A stretch of 64,000 nucleotides of DNA. Source: CAWHOW01 sp963831005 (lineage in GTDB: Bacteria; Bacteroidota; Bacteroidia; Bacteroidales; CG2-30-32-10). The notes under the pieces were generated by a model. It was not told the origin of the DNA. It did not search any database and saw only the letters and a program-made list of their open reading frames with translations. The DNA lies in NCBI GenBank assembly GCA_963831005.1, contig CAWHOW010000049.1:62001-126000 (forward strand). The letters are read 5' to 3'. Positions within the stretch are counted from its first letter, which is position 1; each line of letters opens with the position of its first letter. The position numbers were made by a program, and so were the translations under genes. Below are positions 37,146 through 45,313 of the stretch, piece after piece.

Positions 37146-37936
37146 CAATGTCTCCAACGGAATAGACAATGTCTCTAAGCGAATAGACAATGTCTCTAAA
37201 CGAATAGACAATGTCTCTAAGCGAATAGACAATGTCTCCAAGCGAATAGACAATGTCTCTAAACGAATAGACAATGTCTCTAAGCGAATAGACAATGTCT
37301 CTAACGAATAGACAATGTCTCTAAGCGAATAGACAATGTCTCTAAGCGAATAGACAATGTCTCTAAACGAATAGACAATGTCTCTAAGCGAATAGACAAT
37401 GTCTCTAAGCGAATAGACAATGTCTCTAAACGAATAGACAATGTCTCTAAGCGAATAGACAATGTCTCTAAACGAATAGACAATGTCTCTAAGCGAATAG
37501 ACAATGTCTCTAAGCGAATAGACAATGTCTCTAAGCGAATAGACAATGTCTCTAAGCGAATAGACAATGTCTCTAAGCGAATAGACAATGTCTCTAAACG
37601 AATAGACAATGTCTCTAAGCGAATAGACAATGTCTCTAAGCGAATAGACAATGTCTCTAAACGAATAGACAATGTCTCTAAGCGAATAGACAATGTCTCT
37701 AAACGAATAGACAATGTCTCTAAGCGAATAGACAATGTCTCTAAACGAATAGACAATGTCTCTAAGCGAATAGACAATGTCTCCAAGCGAATAGACAATG
37801 TCTCCAACGGAATAGACAATGTCTCCAACGGAATAGACAATGTCTCCAACGGAATAGACAATGTCTCCAACGGAATAGACAATGTCTCCAACGGAATAGA
37901 CAATGTCTCCAACGGAATAGACAATATCTCCAAGCT
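37146..37936. repeat. About 38-copy 21-bp tandem array
   Basis: Units share the core AATAGACAATGTCTC and differ at a 6-nt variable block: TAAGCG, TAAACG, CAAGCG or CAACGG. CAACGG units occupy the extreme left (one) and right (six) ends; TAAGCG and TAAACG alternate irregularly between. One unit near 37300 is a base short. AGACA-A-TGTCT in each unit is a small inverted repeat. Frames open on both strands encode heptads (IDNVSKR on plus, LETLSIR on minus), with leucine/isoleucine/valine spaced as in coiled coils. The plus frame has no start; the minus frame has only a TTG (37945). I leave it as a repeat. The flanks 36992-37145 and 37937-38069 hold short palindromic repeats only. Confidence 0.95.
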
Positions 37937-38069
37937 TTGAAACAATAGTTCTTAGCGTTAGGACAATAGTCTATCATGAAAAAACAACCTGCATGCCGAC
38001 AGGTTTGTTAGTTCGTGACTTTGTGACAGGATTATGACTCTCTGCGTAATGCTGATAAAAATACCCGCT

Positions 38070-38954
38070 TCAGGTATGGAGTCCTTTATTCATTATCAGT
38101 TCGGCAATAACAAACAGTCCGAAAATAACGCTTGCAATTCCGTTTAAAGTTGCAAAAGCCTGGTTCACGCGCTTAAGGTTGGAAGGTTTTACTATAAGGT
38201 GTTCGTATAAAAGCAGGGCGATAAAAATAAGGGTTCCTATCCAGTAAAGCAGCCCGAAATTAATGTCTATCCCTGCAAAAACTATGATACATGCAGCCAC
38301 CAGATGCAGGGCGGCCGAAAGCCATAAGGAATTGGTAATTCCCAGCCATGTGGGAATTGATTTCAAACCCTGCGATTTGTCGAATTCAATATCCTGCAGC
38401 GCATAAAATATATCGAAACCGCTTACCCAGCATATTACGGCAACTGAATATAATATGGGATACAGCGCAAAACGACCGGTAACAGCAATATATGCGCCAA
38501 TAGGGGCAAGGGATAATCCAAGCCCCAGCACCAGATGGCATAAGGAAGTAAATCGCTTGGTAAAGCTGTATCCCAGCGCCACTATCATTGCCACGGGCGA
38601 TAAAAAGAAGCATAAGCGGTTAATGAAAAAAGTGGTAATAATAAACCCCGCCACATTCATAATTACAAATGCCATAACTGCCGAAGGAGGCAGGATGCCG
38701 GCAGGTATCTCGCGCTTGGAAGTGCGGGGATTTTTTTCATCAAACCTTCTGTCGATATACCTGTTAAACCCCATGGCAGCGCTGCGAGCAAACACCATGC
38801 ACAACAGGACAAGCAACAAAAGCCGCAAGCTTATTGAACTGCCCGAATCGGCAAAGCCAAGGAAAAAACCTATCATGGCAAAAGGCAGGGCAAATACAGT
38901 ATGCGCAAATTTTACTAAAGAAAAGTATTTGGAGACGGTGGAAATTATGCTCAT
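38070..38954 (-). CDS. UbiA-like polyprenyltransferase
   Basis: 294 residues, eight to nine membrane segments, and both aspartate motifs of the UbiA superfamily: NRYIDRRFDEKNPRT (about 63-77) and YALQDIEFDKSQGLKSIP (about 186-203), which bind the magnesium-diphosphate of the prenyl donor. The closest type I recall is the bacterial 4-hydroxybenzoate polyprenyltransferase/MqnP group used in quinone synthesis, and a menaquinone role is likely. It stands between a 21-bp array and the palindromes before the Plug gene; no quinone gene is next to it. Confidence 0.9.
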   Translation of the reverse strand: MSIISTVSKYFSLVKFAHTVFALPFAMIGFFLGFADSGSSISLRLLLLVLLCMVFARSAAMGFNRYIDRRFDEKNPRTSKREIPAGILPPSAVMAFVIMNVAGFIITTFFINRLCFFLSPVAMIVALGYSFTKRFTSLCHLVLGLGLSLAPIGAYIAVTGRFALYPILYSVAVICWVSGFDIFYALQDIEFDKSQGLKSIPTWLGITNSLWLSAALHLVAACIIVFAGIDINFGLLYWIGTLIFIALLLYEHLIVKPSNLKRVNQAFATLNGIASVIFGLFVIAELIMNKGLHT

Positions 38955-39003
38955 CCTTTATCTTTTAACAATACGATTACTCTATAATGAGAACGTGCTT
39001 CTC

Positions 39004-39097
39004 AGGGCTAAAGCCCTTGTTTGTTTTTATAATAATTTCATTAACCCCAGACTTAAGTCTGGGGTTAGAAAATCCTGCTATTAATGGGCTTTAGCCC
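39004..39097. repeat. REP-like palindromes between ubiA-like and plug genes
   Basis: AGGGCT-AA-AGCCCT at 39004-39017, the perfect 24-bp palindrome centred on CCCCAGACTTAAGTCTGGGG at 39043-39066, and GGGCT-TT-AGCCC at 39086-39097. Matching GGGCTnnAGCCC palindromes lie at 40575 and 40741 on the other side of the Plug gene. Confidence 0.7.
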
Positions 39098-39117
39098 TGA
39101 TATATGAATTAATCAAG

Positions 39118-40557
39118 TTATTTTCTAATGGAATTCAGCCGGGTTACAGCAATTAACTTATCATAGTTCGTTCCCTGCTCCTGGTTGTAAACGTAAATTG
39201 AATAATCGTTCTCCGTTTCATAGTGATTGCCTTCCATTAAGGTTTCATCGCCAACGGTAGCATTATTCTTTAACAGCACATATTCATAATTATAATAACC
39301 CTGTTTCAGGTAAAGAGTTCCAACATAAGCGCTGTACTTACCGTCGTATTTCATAATGGCTTCTTTCTGGTAATGCCAGTCGGTCAAAGCGCCGAATATA
39401 TAAAGGTTCCCATCGGTAACGGGGTCGTAAGTTGGCAGGATAAAATGGATATAAGCATATTCGCCTTCCACATCGGGGCTCCTCACATAGTCGTCTGTTT
39501 TTATCAGTTTCTTCCCGTTTATATCGGGGATAGTATTGTAATTGTTGAACGTTCTTTTGGGATCGGGTAAAAGATACACTTCGTTCCCAAGCGAATCGGT
39601 AGTTATTTTTTTTATCCTGTCGGAAATAGACTTTATACTTTTGGTATCAAAGTGCCTGAATTCATTACCACCGTTAAACGTGTTCTGCCCGTCGGTAAAA
39701 TTATAATCAAGCAGGTTGTCTTTCACATATTTCGGTTGAAGGTTTGTAATGGCATTATCCCATCTGTCGTTTTGGGTAACCACAACTTTCAGATCGGAAT
39801 AAGGATTTGCAATTTGATACGCACTGTAAGAAATAGAAAAATCAACTTCCTGCTTTGAATTCATGTCTTCAATAGGGGTAGCCCTGTTAACAGTTCCGCT
39901 TACTACCACTTTGGACTCAACAATCATAAAACGCCTCGTAAACATAAGGTTTTCATCAGTATCTTCATCTTTATACACTTTTAGTATATAATTCCCCGAA
40001 AGGCTGGGTTTAAGATTATCAGTAGGAAACACAAGGTCGAAGTGGTTATATTTCTGCAAGGTGTTGAATGAAGAGCCGTACGAGTTGATATAATCTTCAG
40101 TAAAGCCGTCAATATATTGCATGGGCATAAGGTCGGAAGGTTTCCAGTTGGCATCGCAATGAATGATAGTATATTTAAACGTTCTTAAATTAGCGCTTAA
40201 GTCATCAAAACTCAGGTGAATCTTTTCATCGCTTCCAAGCTTAATTAGTGGTGGAGCCAGCGCAAAGCCTTCTTTGTAAAGCAGTATGGTTTTTATATTA
40301 TCATCATAAGTATAATCTTCACAGCGAAAGAAATTCTTCTTGTAATAATCATCATCGGTAGCTGTATTGTTCTTTGCCTTTTTAGCATTACGTTTAGCAT
40401 TTTTCAGAGAATCAGCATTTGTCTTCTGAGCCTGAACGCCAGAAATAAAATAAGGAGAACAACTAAGGAAGAAATAAATAAAAGCCGGAAAAAAGAAGTA
40501 AAAAGCCTTGCCCACTGACAAACGGGAATAACAGTTTAATAAAATACGATTCTTCAT
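39118..40557 (-). CDS. T9SS Plug protein (DUF5103)
   Basis: About 479 residues from ATG 40557. A longer frame from 40614 would run through a GGGCTAAAGCCC palindrome, so the later start is preferred. It has a long hydrophobic N-terminal signal (to SGVQAQ), then the DUF5103 body: LIKLGSDEKIHLSFDDL, FKYTIIHCDANWKPSDLMPMQYIDGF, FTRRFMIVE and the late YIFGALTDWHYQKEAIMKYD domain. In the F. johnsoniae SprA structure this family seals the periplasmic side of the T9SS translocon when it is idle. Monocistronic and bracketed by REP-like palindromes. Confidence 0.88.
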   Translation of the reverse strand: MKNRILLNCYSRLSVGKAFYFFFPAFIYFFLSCSPYFISGVQAQKTNADSLKNAKRNAKKAKNNTATDDDYYKKNFFRCEDYTYDDNIKTILLYKEGFALAPPLIKLGSDEKIHLSFDDLSANLRTFKYTIIHCDANWKPSDLMPMQYIDGFTEDYINSYGSSFNTLQKYNHFDLVFPTDNLKPSLSGNYILKVYKDEDTDENLMFTRRFMIVESKVVVSGTVNRATPIEDMNSKQEVDFSISYSAYQIANPYSDLKVVVTQNDRWDNAITNLQPKYVKDNLLDYNFTDGQNTFNGGNEFRHFDTKSIKSISDRIKKITTDSLGNEVYLLPDPKRTFNNYNTIPDINGKKLIKTDDYVRSPDVEGEYAYIHFILPTYDPVTDGNLYIFGALTDWHYQKEAIMKYDGKYSAYVGTLYLKQGYYNYEYVLLKNNATVGDETLMEGNHYETENDYSIYVYNQEQGTNYDKLIAVTRLNSIRK

Positions 40558-40574
40558 AAATTCAATAATGTTTT

Positions 40575-40752
40575 GGGCTAAAGCCCTCTTTCTTTCTTCT
40601 TTTTCTTTATCCACGACCTAAAGGTCGTGGTAATTCATTGTGCGCTAATTTATCTCCCTTCTTATATGAATAAGACTAATCCTTCTCTTTTTGAATTACC
40701 TTGCCCTTTAGGGCAGGGATTATAAGCCGACAATCTTCAAGGGCTTTAGCCC
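40575..40752. repeat. REP-like palindromes around the split Y1 transposase gene
   Basis: GGGCT-AA-AGCCC at 40575-40586; CCACGACCT-AA-AGGTCGTGG at 40611-40630; TGCCCT-TT-AGGGCA at 40702-40715; GGGCT-TT-AGCCC at 40741-40752, the last overlapping the ancestral stop of the transposase gene. All have a 2-nt centre and A/T core, suggesting one recognition system. Confidence 0.7.
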
Positions 40753-41309
40753 GAAACAAACTTATCAAATCCATAATTCTGCATAAATTCGTCATATTCT
40801 TCCTTAAAACTCTTTTTCCTGTGGTGCTCTTCCTGTTTTTTAATATAGTCTCTTACTTTAGGGGACTTCTAAAAATTCAAAGCACGTCATTGCGAACGTA
40901 GTGAAGCAATCTAAAAATCAATGAGATTGCTTCAGTCGTTCCTCCTTCGCAATGACGAATTTCATAATTATTAGAACCCCTCTTTATTAACTGTAGATTC
41001 ACTAACAGATACGGCAAAATATTCATCCTGCCATTCAAATTTTGTTTTTGTCAGCTTGCTTTTGTTTATCCAATGCGAGGATTCTCCTTTCAACAGCATT
41101 AGTATCCTATCAATATTTTGTCCCGATTTTAAAGAAATAAGACAATGAATATGTTCTAAATAACCATTAATAAAATCAATATATATGTCTTTGCTTTGAG
41201 CATTTTCACGAATGTGCTCAAAAAGGGAACTCCTTATTTCTTTTGATAGTAATGGTTCTCTGTCTTTGGTAGTCCAAACAAGGTGAATCCATATTTTAAT
41301 ATAACCCAT
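40746..41309 (-). pseudogene. Y1 (IS200-like) transposase gene split by a MITE
   Basis: The 5' part (41309 to about 40987) encodes IWIHLVWTTKDREPLL, the HUH motif HIHCLISL, and WQDEYFAVSVSESTVNK. The frame then enters the 121-bp element and stops as KEGF. Beyond the element (40855-40746) the lost end is plain: VRDYIKKQEEHHRKKSFKEEYDEFMQNYGF, stop at 40746. Removing the element and one CTTTA copy restores 146 codons in one frame. The catalytic Tyr, expected in RDYIKKQ, lies on the far side, so the truncated product should be inactive. Confidence 0.92.
40861..40981. mobile_element. 121-bp MITE-like element, copy 2, inside transposase gene
   Basis: Identical to 36133-36253. Flanked by CTTTA on both sides (40856-40860 and 40982-40986). 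The empty site is readable: joining the flanks with one CTTTA restores the transposase frame exactly, which proves insertion rather than chance similarity. Ends GGGGACTTCTAA and TTAGAACCCCT. Confidence 0.93.
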
Positions 41310-41373
41310 TTTTGTAATCTTTGGCTAAAGCATAGGATAATTCAAATATAATATTTTCCCTAATAACTATATT

Positions 41374-41934
41374 TCAGATTCCGTGGTTCCATAGAGTTTC
41401 TGGGACTCCTTTATCAAAGGCGATCTTCCTAGCCAGAATAAATAAATAATCGGATAAGCGGTTCAGGTATTTTAGAACCAAAACATCTACAGAATATTCA
41501 GTTGCTATTTTAATAGTAAGCCTCTCAGCTCTTCGGCACACACAACGGGCTATATGGCAATAGGAAACAACAGTGTTGCCTCCGGGGATAATAAAAGAAT
41601 GAAGCTCAGGCAATGATTCATTCATTTTATCAATTTCAGATTCCAGTAAAGTAATATCTTTTTCAATAATATTGGGAAGTTTCTTTGATGTTTCTTCATT
41701 ATCGCAGGCAAGCAACGATTCTGTTGCAAATAATTTATGCTGAATAATAAGAAGAACATCTTTATAATGGCTATCAATCTGCTGGTCGCGGATAAGCCCG
41801 ATATTAGAGTTCAGCTCATCAACAGTGCCATAAGCTTCTATGCGGATGTTGAACTTAGGTACGCGCGTTCCGCCTATCAGTGAAGTTTCCCCTCTATCGC
41901 CTGTCTTGGTATATATTTTAATGGGGTTAGTCAT
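41374..41934 (-). CDS. PduO-type cob(I)alamin adenosyltransferase
   Basis: 186 residues with the ATR signatures YTKTGDRGETSLIGGTRV (ATP binding, near the N-terminus), SFIIPGG, RCVCRRAER and YLNRLSDYLFILAR. The enzyme transfers adenosyl from ATP to cob(I)alamin to give coenzyme B12, acting as a trimer. Its ATG overlaps the end of the ABC ATPase gene by 8 nt, so translation is coupled, though no shared task is obvious. No cobalamin riboswitch was recognised upstream. Confidence 0.94.
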   Translation of the reverse strand: MTNPIKIYTKTGDRGETSLIGGTRVPKFNIRIEAYGTVDELNSNIGLIRDQQIDSHYKDVLLIIQHKLFATESLLACDNEETSKKLPNIIEKDITLLESEIDKMNESLPELHSFIIPGGNTVVSYCHIARCVCRRAERLTIKIATEYSVDVLVLKYLNRLSDYLFILARKIAFDKGVPETLWNHGI

Positions 41935-42667
41935 GTGCAGGTACTGTGGTAAAATCTTTATATGTCCTGATATTAGAGTTTACTTCATCGGCAGATACAT
42001 TCCCGTCAATAAGGCGAATGATGCGGTGAGCATAACGGGCTATATCTTCTTCGTGGGTAACAACAATAATGGTATTTCCAGCTTTGTGTATCTCTTCGAA
42101 CAACCCCATTATTTCTATAGATATTTTTGAATCAAGGTTACCAGTGGGTTCATCTGCAAGTATGATGGACGGATGATTTACCAATGCCCTTGCAATTGCA
42201 ACACGCTGACGTTGTCCACCGGAAAGCTCATTGGGTTTATGCATAATCCTGTCGCCAAGGTCAACACTTTTTAAAACATCATGAGCCCGTTCAGTACGTT
42301 TTGCTTTGCTGAATCCCGCATAAATCAAAGGCAACGCTACATTGTCAAGGGCCGTTGAACGGGGAAGAAGGTTAAATGTCTGGAAAACAAAACCAATCTC
42401 TTTGTTTCGTACTTCAGCCAGGCTGTCATCAGTCATTTTACTTACATCCTGGTGATTCAGATAATATTCACCATCCGAAGGAGAATCAAGACAGCCAAGT
42501 ATATTCATCAATGTCGATTTACCGGAACCGGAAGGACCCATCAGCGCAACATATTCATTCTTATAAATAGTGATGGATATAGAACGCAAAGCACGCACAA
42601 TCTCAGTCCCAACCTTGTAATTCTTGGTAATATTCAACAGCTTTATTACTTCTTCTTTTTCTGCCAT
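41927..42667 (-). CDS. ABC transporter ATP-binding protein (MacB/LolD type)
   Basis: 246 residues: Walker A GPSGSGKST, Q-loop FQTFNLLPRSTALDNVALPL, signature LSGGQRQRVAIARAL, Walker B ILADEPTGNLDS and the switch His in VVTHEEDIA. The LLPRSTALDNVxLPL and DEPTGNLDS wording is characteristic of the MacB/LolD family that powers lipoprotein release or mechanotransmission. No partner permease is adjacent in this window. Confidence 0.93.
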   Translation of the reverse strand: MAEKEEVIKLLNITKNYKVGTEIVRALRSISITIYKNEYVALMGPSGSGKSTLMNILGCLDSPSDGEYYLNHQDVSKMTDDSLAEVRNKEIGFVFQTFNLLPRSTALDNVALPLIYAGFSKAKRTERAHDVLKSVDLGDRIMHKPNELSGGQRQRVAIARALVNHPSIILADEPTGNLDSKISIEIMGLFEEIHKAGNTIIVVTHEEDIARYAHRIIRLIDGNVSADEVNSNIRTYKDFTTVPAHD

Positions 42668-42711
42668 CTTAGGTTTTTGTATCCGCCAGTCAACAAAGTT
42701 ATAAATAAATT

Positions 42712-43491
42712 TCAGAACCGAATTGTGAAGTCTTCTTTGCTTAATTCTTTCCTGAAAAATACTATGCCCATAAAGAATAGATCAATCTTTACCCTAACGG
42801 AGGTATGCAGCTTAATATTGTTCCAGGCTTTTTTCATTCCATCCGACCAGTTAATATCATCGAAAATAAAAACACTTTCATTCTTTATTGATTTCAGGCA
42901 TAATTCAAAATACCTGATAGTTGCTTCTTCGGTATGGTTTCCATCAAAGAAAACACAATCAAAGGATTGTTGTTTTACAATTTCCAGCAGCAGATCATCA
43001 ATATTTCCAATCCTTTGTTGAATGTTTTCTAATCCTGACCTAGTGAAGTTCTCTCTTGCAAATTTTGCAGTTTCAGGGCATCCTTCAATGGTAACAACAT
43101 TATCTCCAGCCGCAGCCATATACATACTACTTAAGCCCACTGAAGTTCCAAGTTCTAAAACATTTTTAAGCTTATAGTAATTAATTATCCTGTAAAGCAG
43201 GTTTGCATATTTCCTGCTTTTTGAAGAACTCTTTACTATCTCTTTTACTTTGCGAAGAATTGTTTGATGAGAAGAAGAACCTGCACCAAAATCCACCACA
43301 TTAATTATAGTGGAGGAATGAAGCAATTCACTCCTGATTTTCTCAATATTTTCAATTTGCTCATTCCTTATTTTTTTTTGATCAAGCACTTTGGTAACAA
43401 ATTCAAAAACAAAAGGCGAATGTATTGAATACTTTGTTTTTGCCCTGAAATAATAGCTGATATAATCTATGATGAATCGAGTCTTAATCAT
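42712..43491 (-). CDS. Class I SAM-dependent methyltransferase
   Basis: 259 residues. SAM-binding motif I is NVLELGTSVGLSSMYMA (about 114-130), motif II VVTIEGCPETAKFAREN, and an acidic FDCVFFDGNHTEEATIRY plus FIFDDINWSDGMKKAW as in catechol-type O-methyltransferases. The N-terminal HSPFVFEFVTKVL helix is common in Bacteroidota members. Substrate unknown. It is 44 nt upstream of the ABC ATPase gene on the same strand. Confidence 0.88.
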   Translation of the reverse strand: MIKTRFIIDYISYYFRAKTKYSIHSPFVFEFVTKVLDQKKIRNEQIENIEKIRSELLHSSTIINVVDFGAGSSSHQTILRKVKEIVKSSSKSRKYANLLYRIINYYKLKNVLELGTSVGLSSMYMAAAGDNVVTIEGCPETAKFARENFTRSGLENIQQRIGNIDDLLLEIVKQQSFDCVFFDGNHTEEATIRYFELCLKSIKNESVFIFDDINWSDGMKKAWNNIKLHTSVRVKIDLFFMGIVFFRKELSKEDFTIRF

Positions 43492-43597
43492 AAGGCTAAA
43501 TTAGTAAAAACGAGAAAGTATTTTACAATTTTAACCTTCTTCAATAAATACAAATGTTGGTTATAAATATTGAAACAATAATATCAAGAAAAGAATT

Positions 43598-44041
43598 TTA
43601 CTCCAATTGATAACTGCTACATCCATTTGCCACAAAGGTAACCGTTTGGTTCCACCATACAATCCCGTTCTGGTCATTCACGCTAAAAGAGTATGTAAGA
43701 TTAGTAACACCAGTAAAAGGTTCTGTAACAGTGACTGAAGCATTTTGTCCGCAGTCTGGTGGTGTAATCCAACTTATAGCCGGAATGGATGAGCCAACTA
43801 CTACTCCATTAACATAGTAAGTTAAAGAAGTCACTTTGTGCGCTATTAAAGTATCTGCTGTTATTGGATCGTACCAAAACACAATACTCCCCTCATATTG
43901 GCAACTTCCATCATTAACATTGGCTGAGGAGTTAAAATTTATGCTGTTCGGGTCGGTGCATCCTAATATTTTCTTTTCGCAACCTGAAAATAATGGCAGT
44001 ATGATAACTACCATGAGAATGATATAAACTGTTCTTTTCAT
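43598..44041 (-). CDS. Small lipoprotein with GCTD..DGSC motif
   Basis: 147 residues: lipoprotein signal with lipobox LFSGC (Cys about 21), then GCTDPNSINFNSSANVNDGSC, a motif common in Bacteroidota secreted proteins and thought to bind calcium or form a small disulfide knot, then a beta domain (TVTEPFTGVTNLTYSFSVND). No catalytic residues. Probably faces the periplasm or surface. Confidence 0.82.
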   Translation of the reverse strand: MKRTVYIILMVVIILPLFSGCEKKILGCTDPNSINFNSSANVNDGSCQYEGSIVFWYDPITADTLIAHKVTSLTYYVNGVVVGSSIPAISWITPPDCGQNASVTVTEPFTGVTNLTYSFSVNDQNGIVWWNQTVTFVANGCSSYQLE

Positions 44042-44119
44042 TTTAATAGTTCTTTAAATGTAAAATAACAAAAACAAATCTCTGTCAACTTCTCAATAAA
44101 AAATTATCAGTGATAGAAA

Positions 44120-45184
44120 TTATTTATTGCAATTTTCTTTTATAGCTTCTTCTGCATCTTTAAAACCCAATTCACTTGCCTTGCTAAAATCTGCACAGGC
44201 CCCTGAATTATCGTTAAGCTTAAGCTTGGCAATACCCCTATTGTAAAATGCTTCAGCAAATTTAGGGTTTAATTCAATAGCTTTACTACAGTCCTTTATC
44301 GCTTGCGCATTATTACCCAGATTATTATAAGTCAATCCCCTGTTATTATATCCATCAGCATCTTTCGGGTCTAATTCAATTGCTTTACTGTAATCTTTCA
44401 TTGCTTCTGAATAATTGCCCAAATTATTATCCGCTAATCCTTTGTTATAATAGGCTGAAGCATCTTCTGGATTTAATTCAATAACCTTATTGAAATCCTT
44501 TATTGCCTCGGCAAAATTATTTGAATTATAATTTGCCAGTCCTTTATTATAATATGCGGCAACATCCTTAGGTTTAAATTCAATTGTAGTGTTAAAATCT
44601 TTAATTGCCTCGGCATAATTACCCAAATTATTATTCGCCAACCCCCTGTTATAATATGCAGAAGCATCTTTACTGTTTAACTCAATAGCATGATTAAAAT
44701 CTTTAATTGCATCAGCATAAAAACCCGATTTATCCTCAGCTATTCCCCTGTTATTATAAGCCATTTCAAATTTAGGGTTTAATTCAATAGCAGTTGTAAA
44801 ATCTTTAATTGCATCAGCATTTTTGCCCAGTTCACTATATGCCAAACCCCTGTTATTATAAACTGAAGCCACTTTTGGATTTAGCTCAATGGCTTTATTA
44901 TAATCCTTAACGGCTTCGGCATAATTGCCTAAACATTTATTAGCCAATCCCCTGTTGTTATATGCTGCAGCATAGTTTGGATTTAATGCAATTGCCTTAT
45001 TGTAATCTCTTATTGCTTCTAAATACCTGCCCGCATTATAGTGTGCCAATCCCTTGTTATTATATACAGAAGGGTCATTATACGAAGTTGAATGATTGGA
45101 ATAATAATTCGATTCTACAGCCCTGTGGAAACCGCATATGGTATTCAGGGAAAAAATTGTAAGAAATGCAAATACAAAGCTCAT
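44120..45184 (-). CDS. Exported TPR-repeat protein
   Basis: 354 residues: a hydrophobic N-terminus (SFVFAFLTIFSLNTIC) acting as signal or anchor, then nine 34-residue TPRs of the AYYNRGLANNNLGNYAEAIKDFNKAIELNPKD type covering residues about 40-345, closing with GACADFSKASELGFKDAEE. Same class as the protein at 32676 but repeats are more uniform. Likely a periplasmic scaffold. The next gene upstream, ABC-F, is unrelated. Confidence 0.88.
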   Translation of the reverse strand: MSFVFAFLTIFSLNTICGFHRAVESNYYSNHSTSYNDPSVYNNKGLAHYNAGRYLEAIRDYNKAIALNPNYAAAYNNRGLANKCLGNYAEAVKDYNKAIELNPKVASVYNNRGLAYSELGKNADAIKDFTTAIELNPKFEMAYNNRGIAEDKSGFYADAIKDFNHAIELNSKDASAYYNRGLANNNLGNYAEAIKDFNTTIEFKPKDVAAYYNKGLANYNSNNFAEAIKDFNKVIELNPEDASAYYNKGLADNNLGNYSEAMKDYSKAIELDPKDADGYNNRGLTYNNLGNNAQAIKDCSKAIELNPKFAEAFYNRGIAKLKLNDNSGACADFSKASELGFKDAEEAIKENCNK

Positions 45185-45313
45185 ATATTATATTTTTAAT
45201 TAGTTAATTACAAATATCTCAACAGAAATCATATAAAAGCAAATGAAATTAAATGAGATATTAATGCAAATATTATGCCAGAGTATCTCTAAAAATATAA
45301 AAAATCATAATTA

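Noticed and set aside
37146..37936. CRISPR array
   Set aside because: Units are adjacent 21-bp repeats with no spacers, and no cas genes are present.
37301..37945. 214-codon LETLSIR gene on the minus strand
   Set aside because: Only a TTG start with no promoter or ribosome site; the array also stays open in other frames, so openness reflects the period. Kept as a hypothesis in findings.
41300..42000. Cobalamin riboswitch near the adenosyltransferase gene
   Set aside because: No B12-box-like sequence seen, and the gene is coupled to an ABC ATPase gene upstream.
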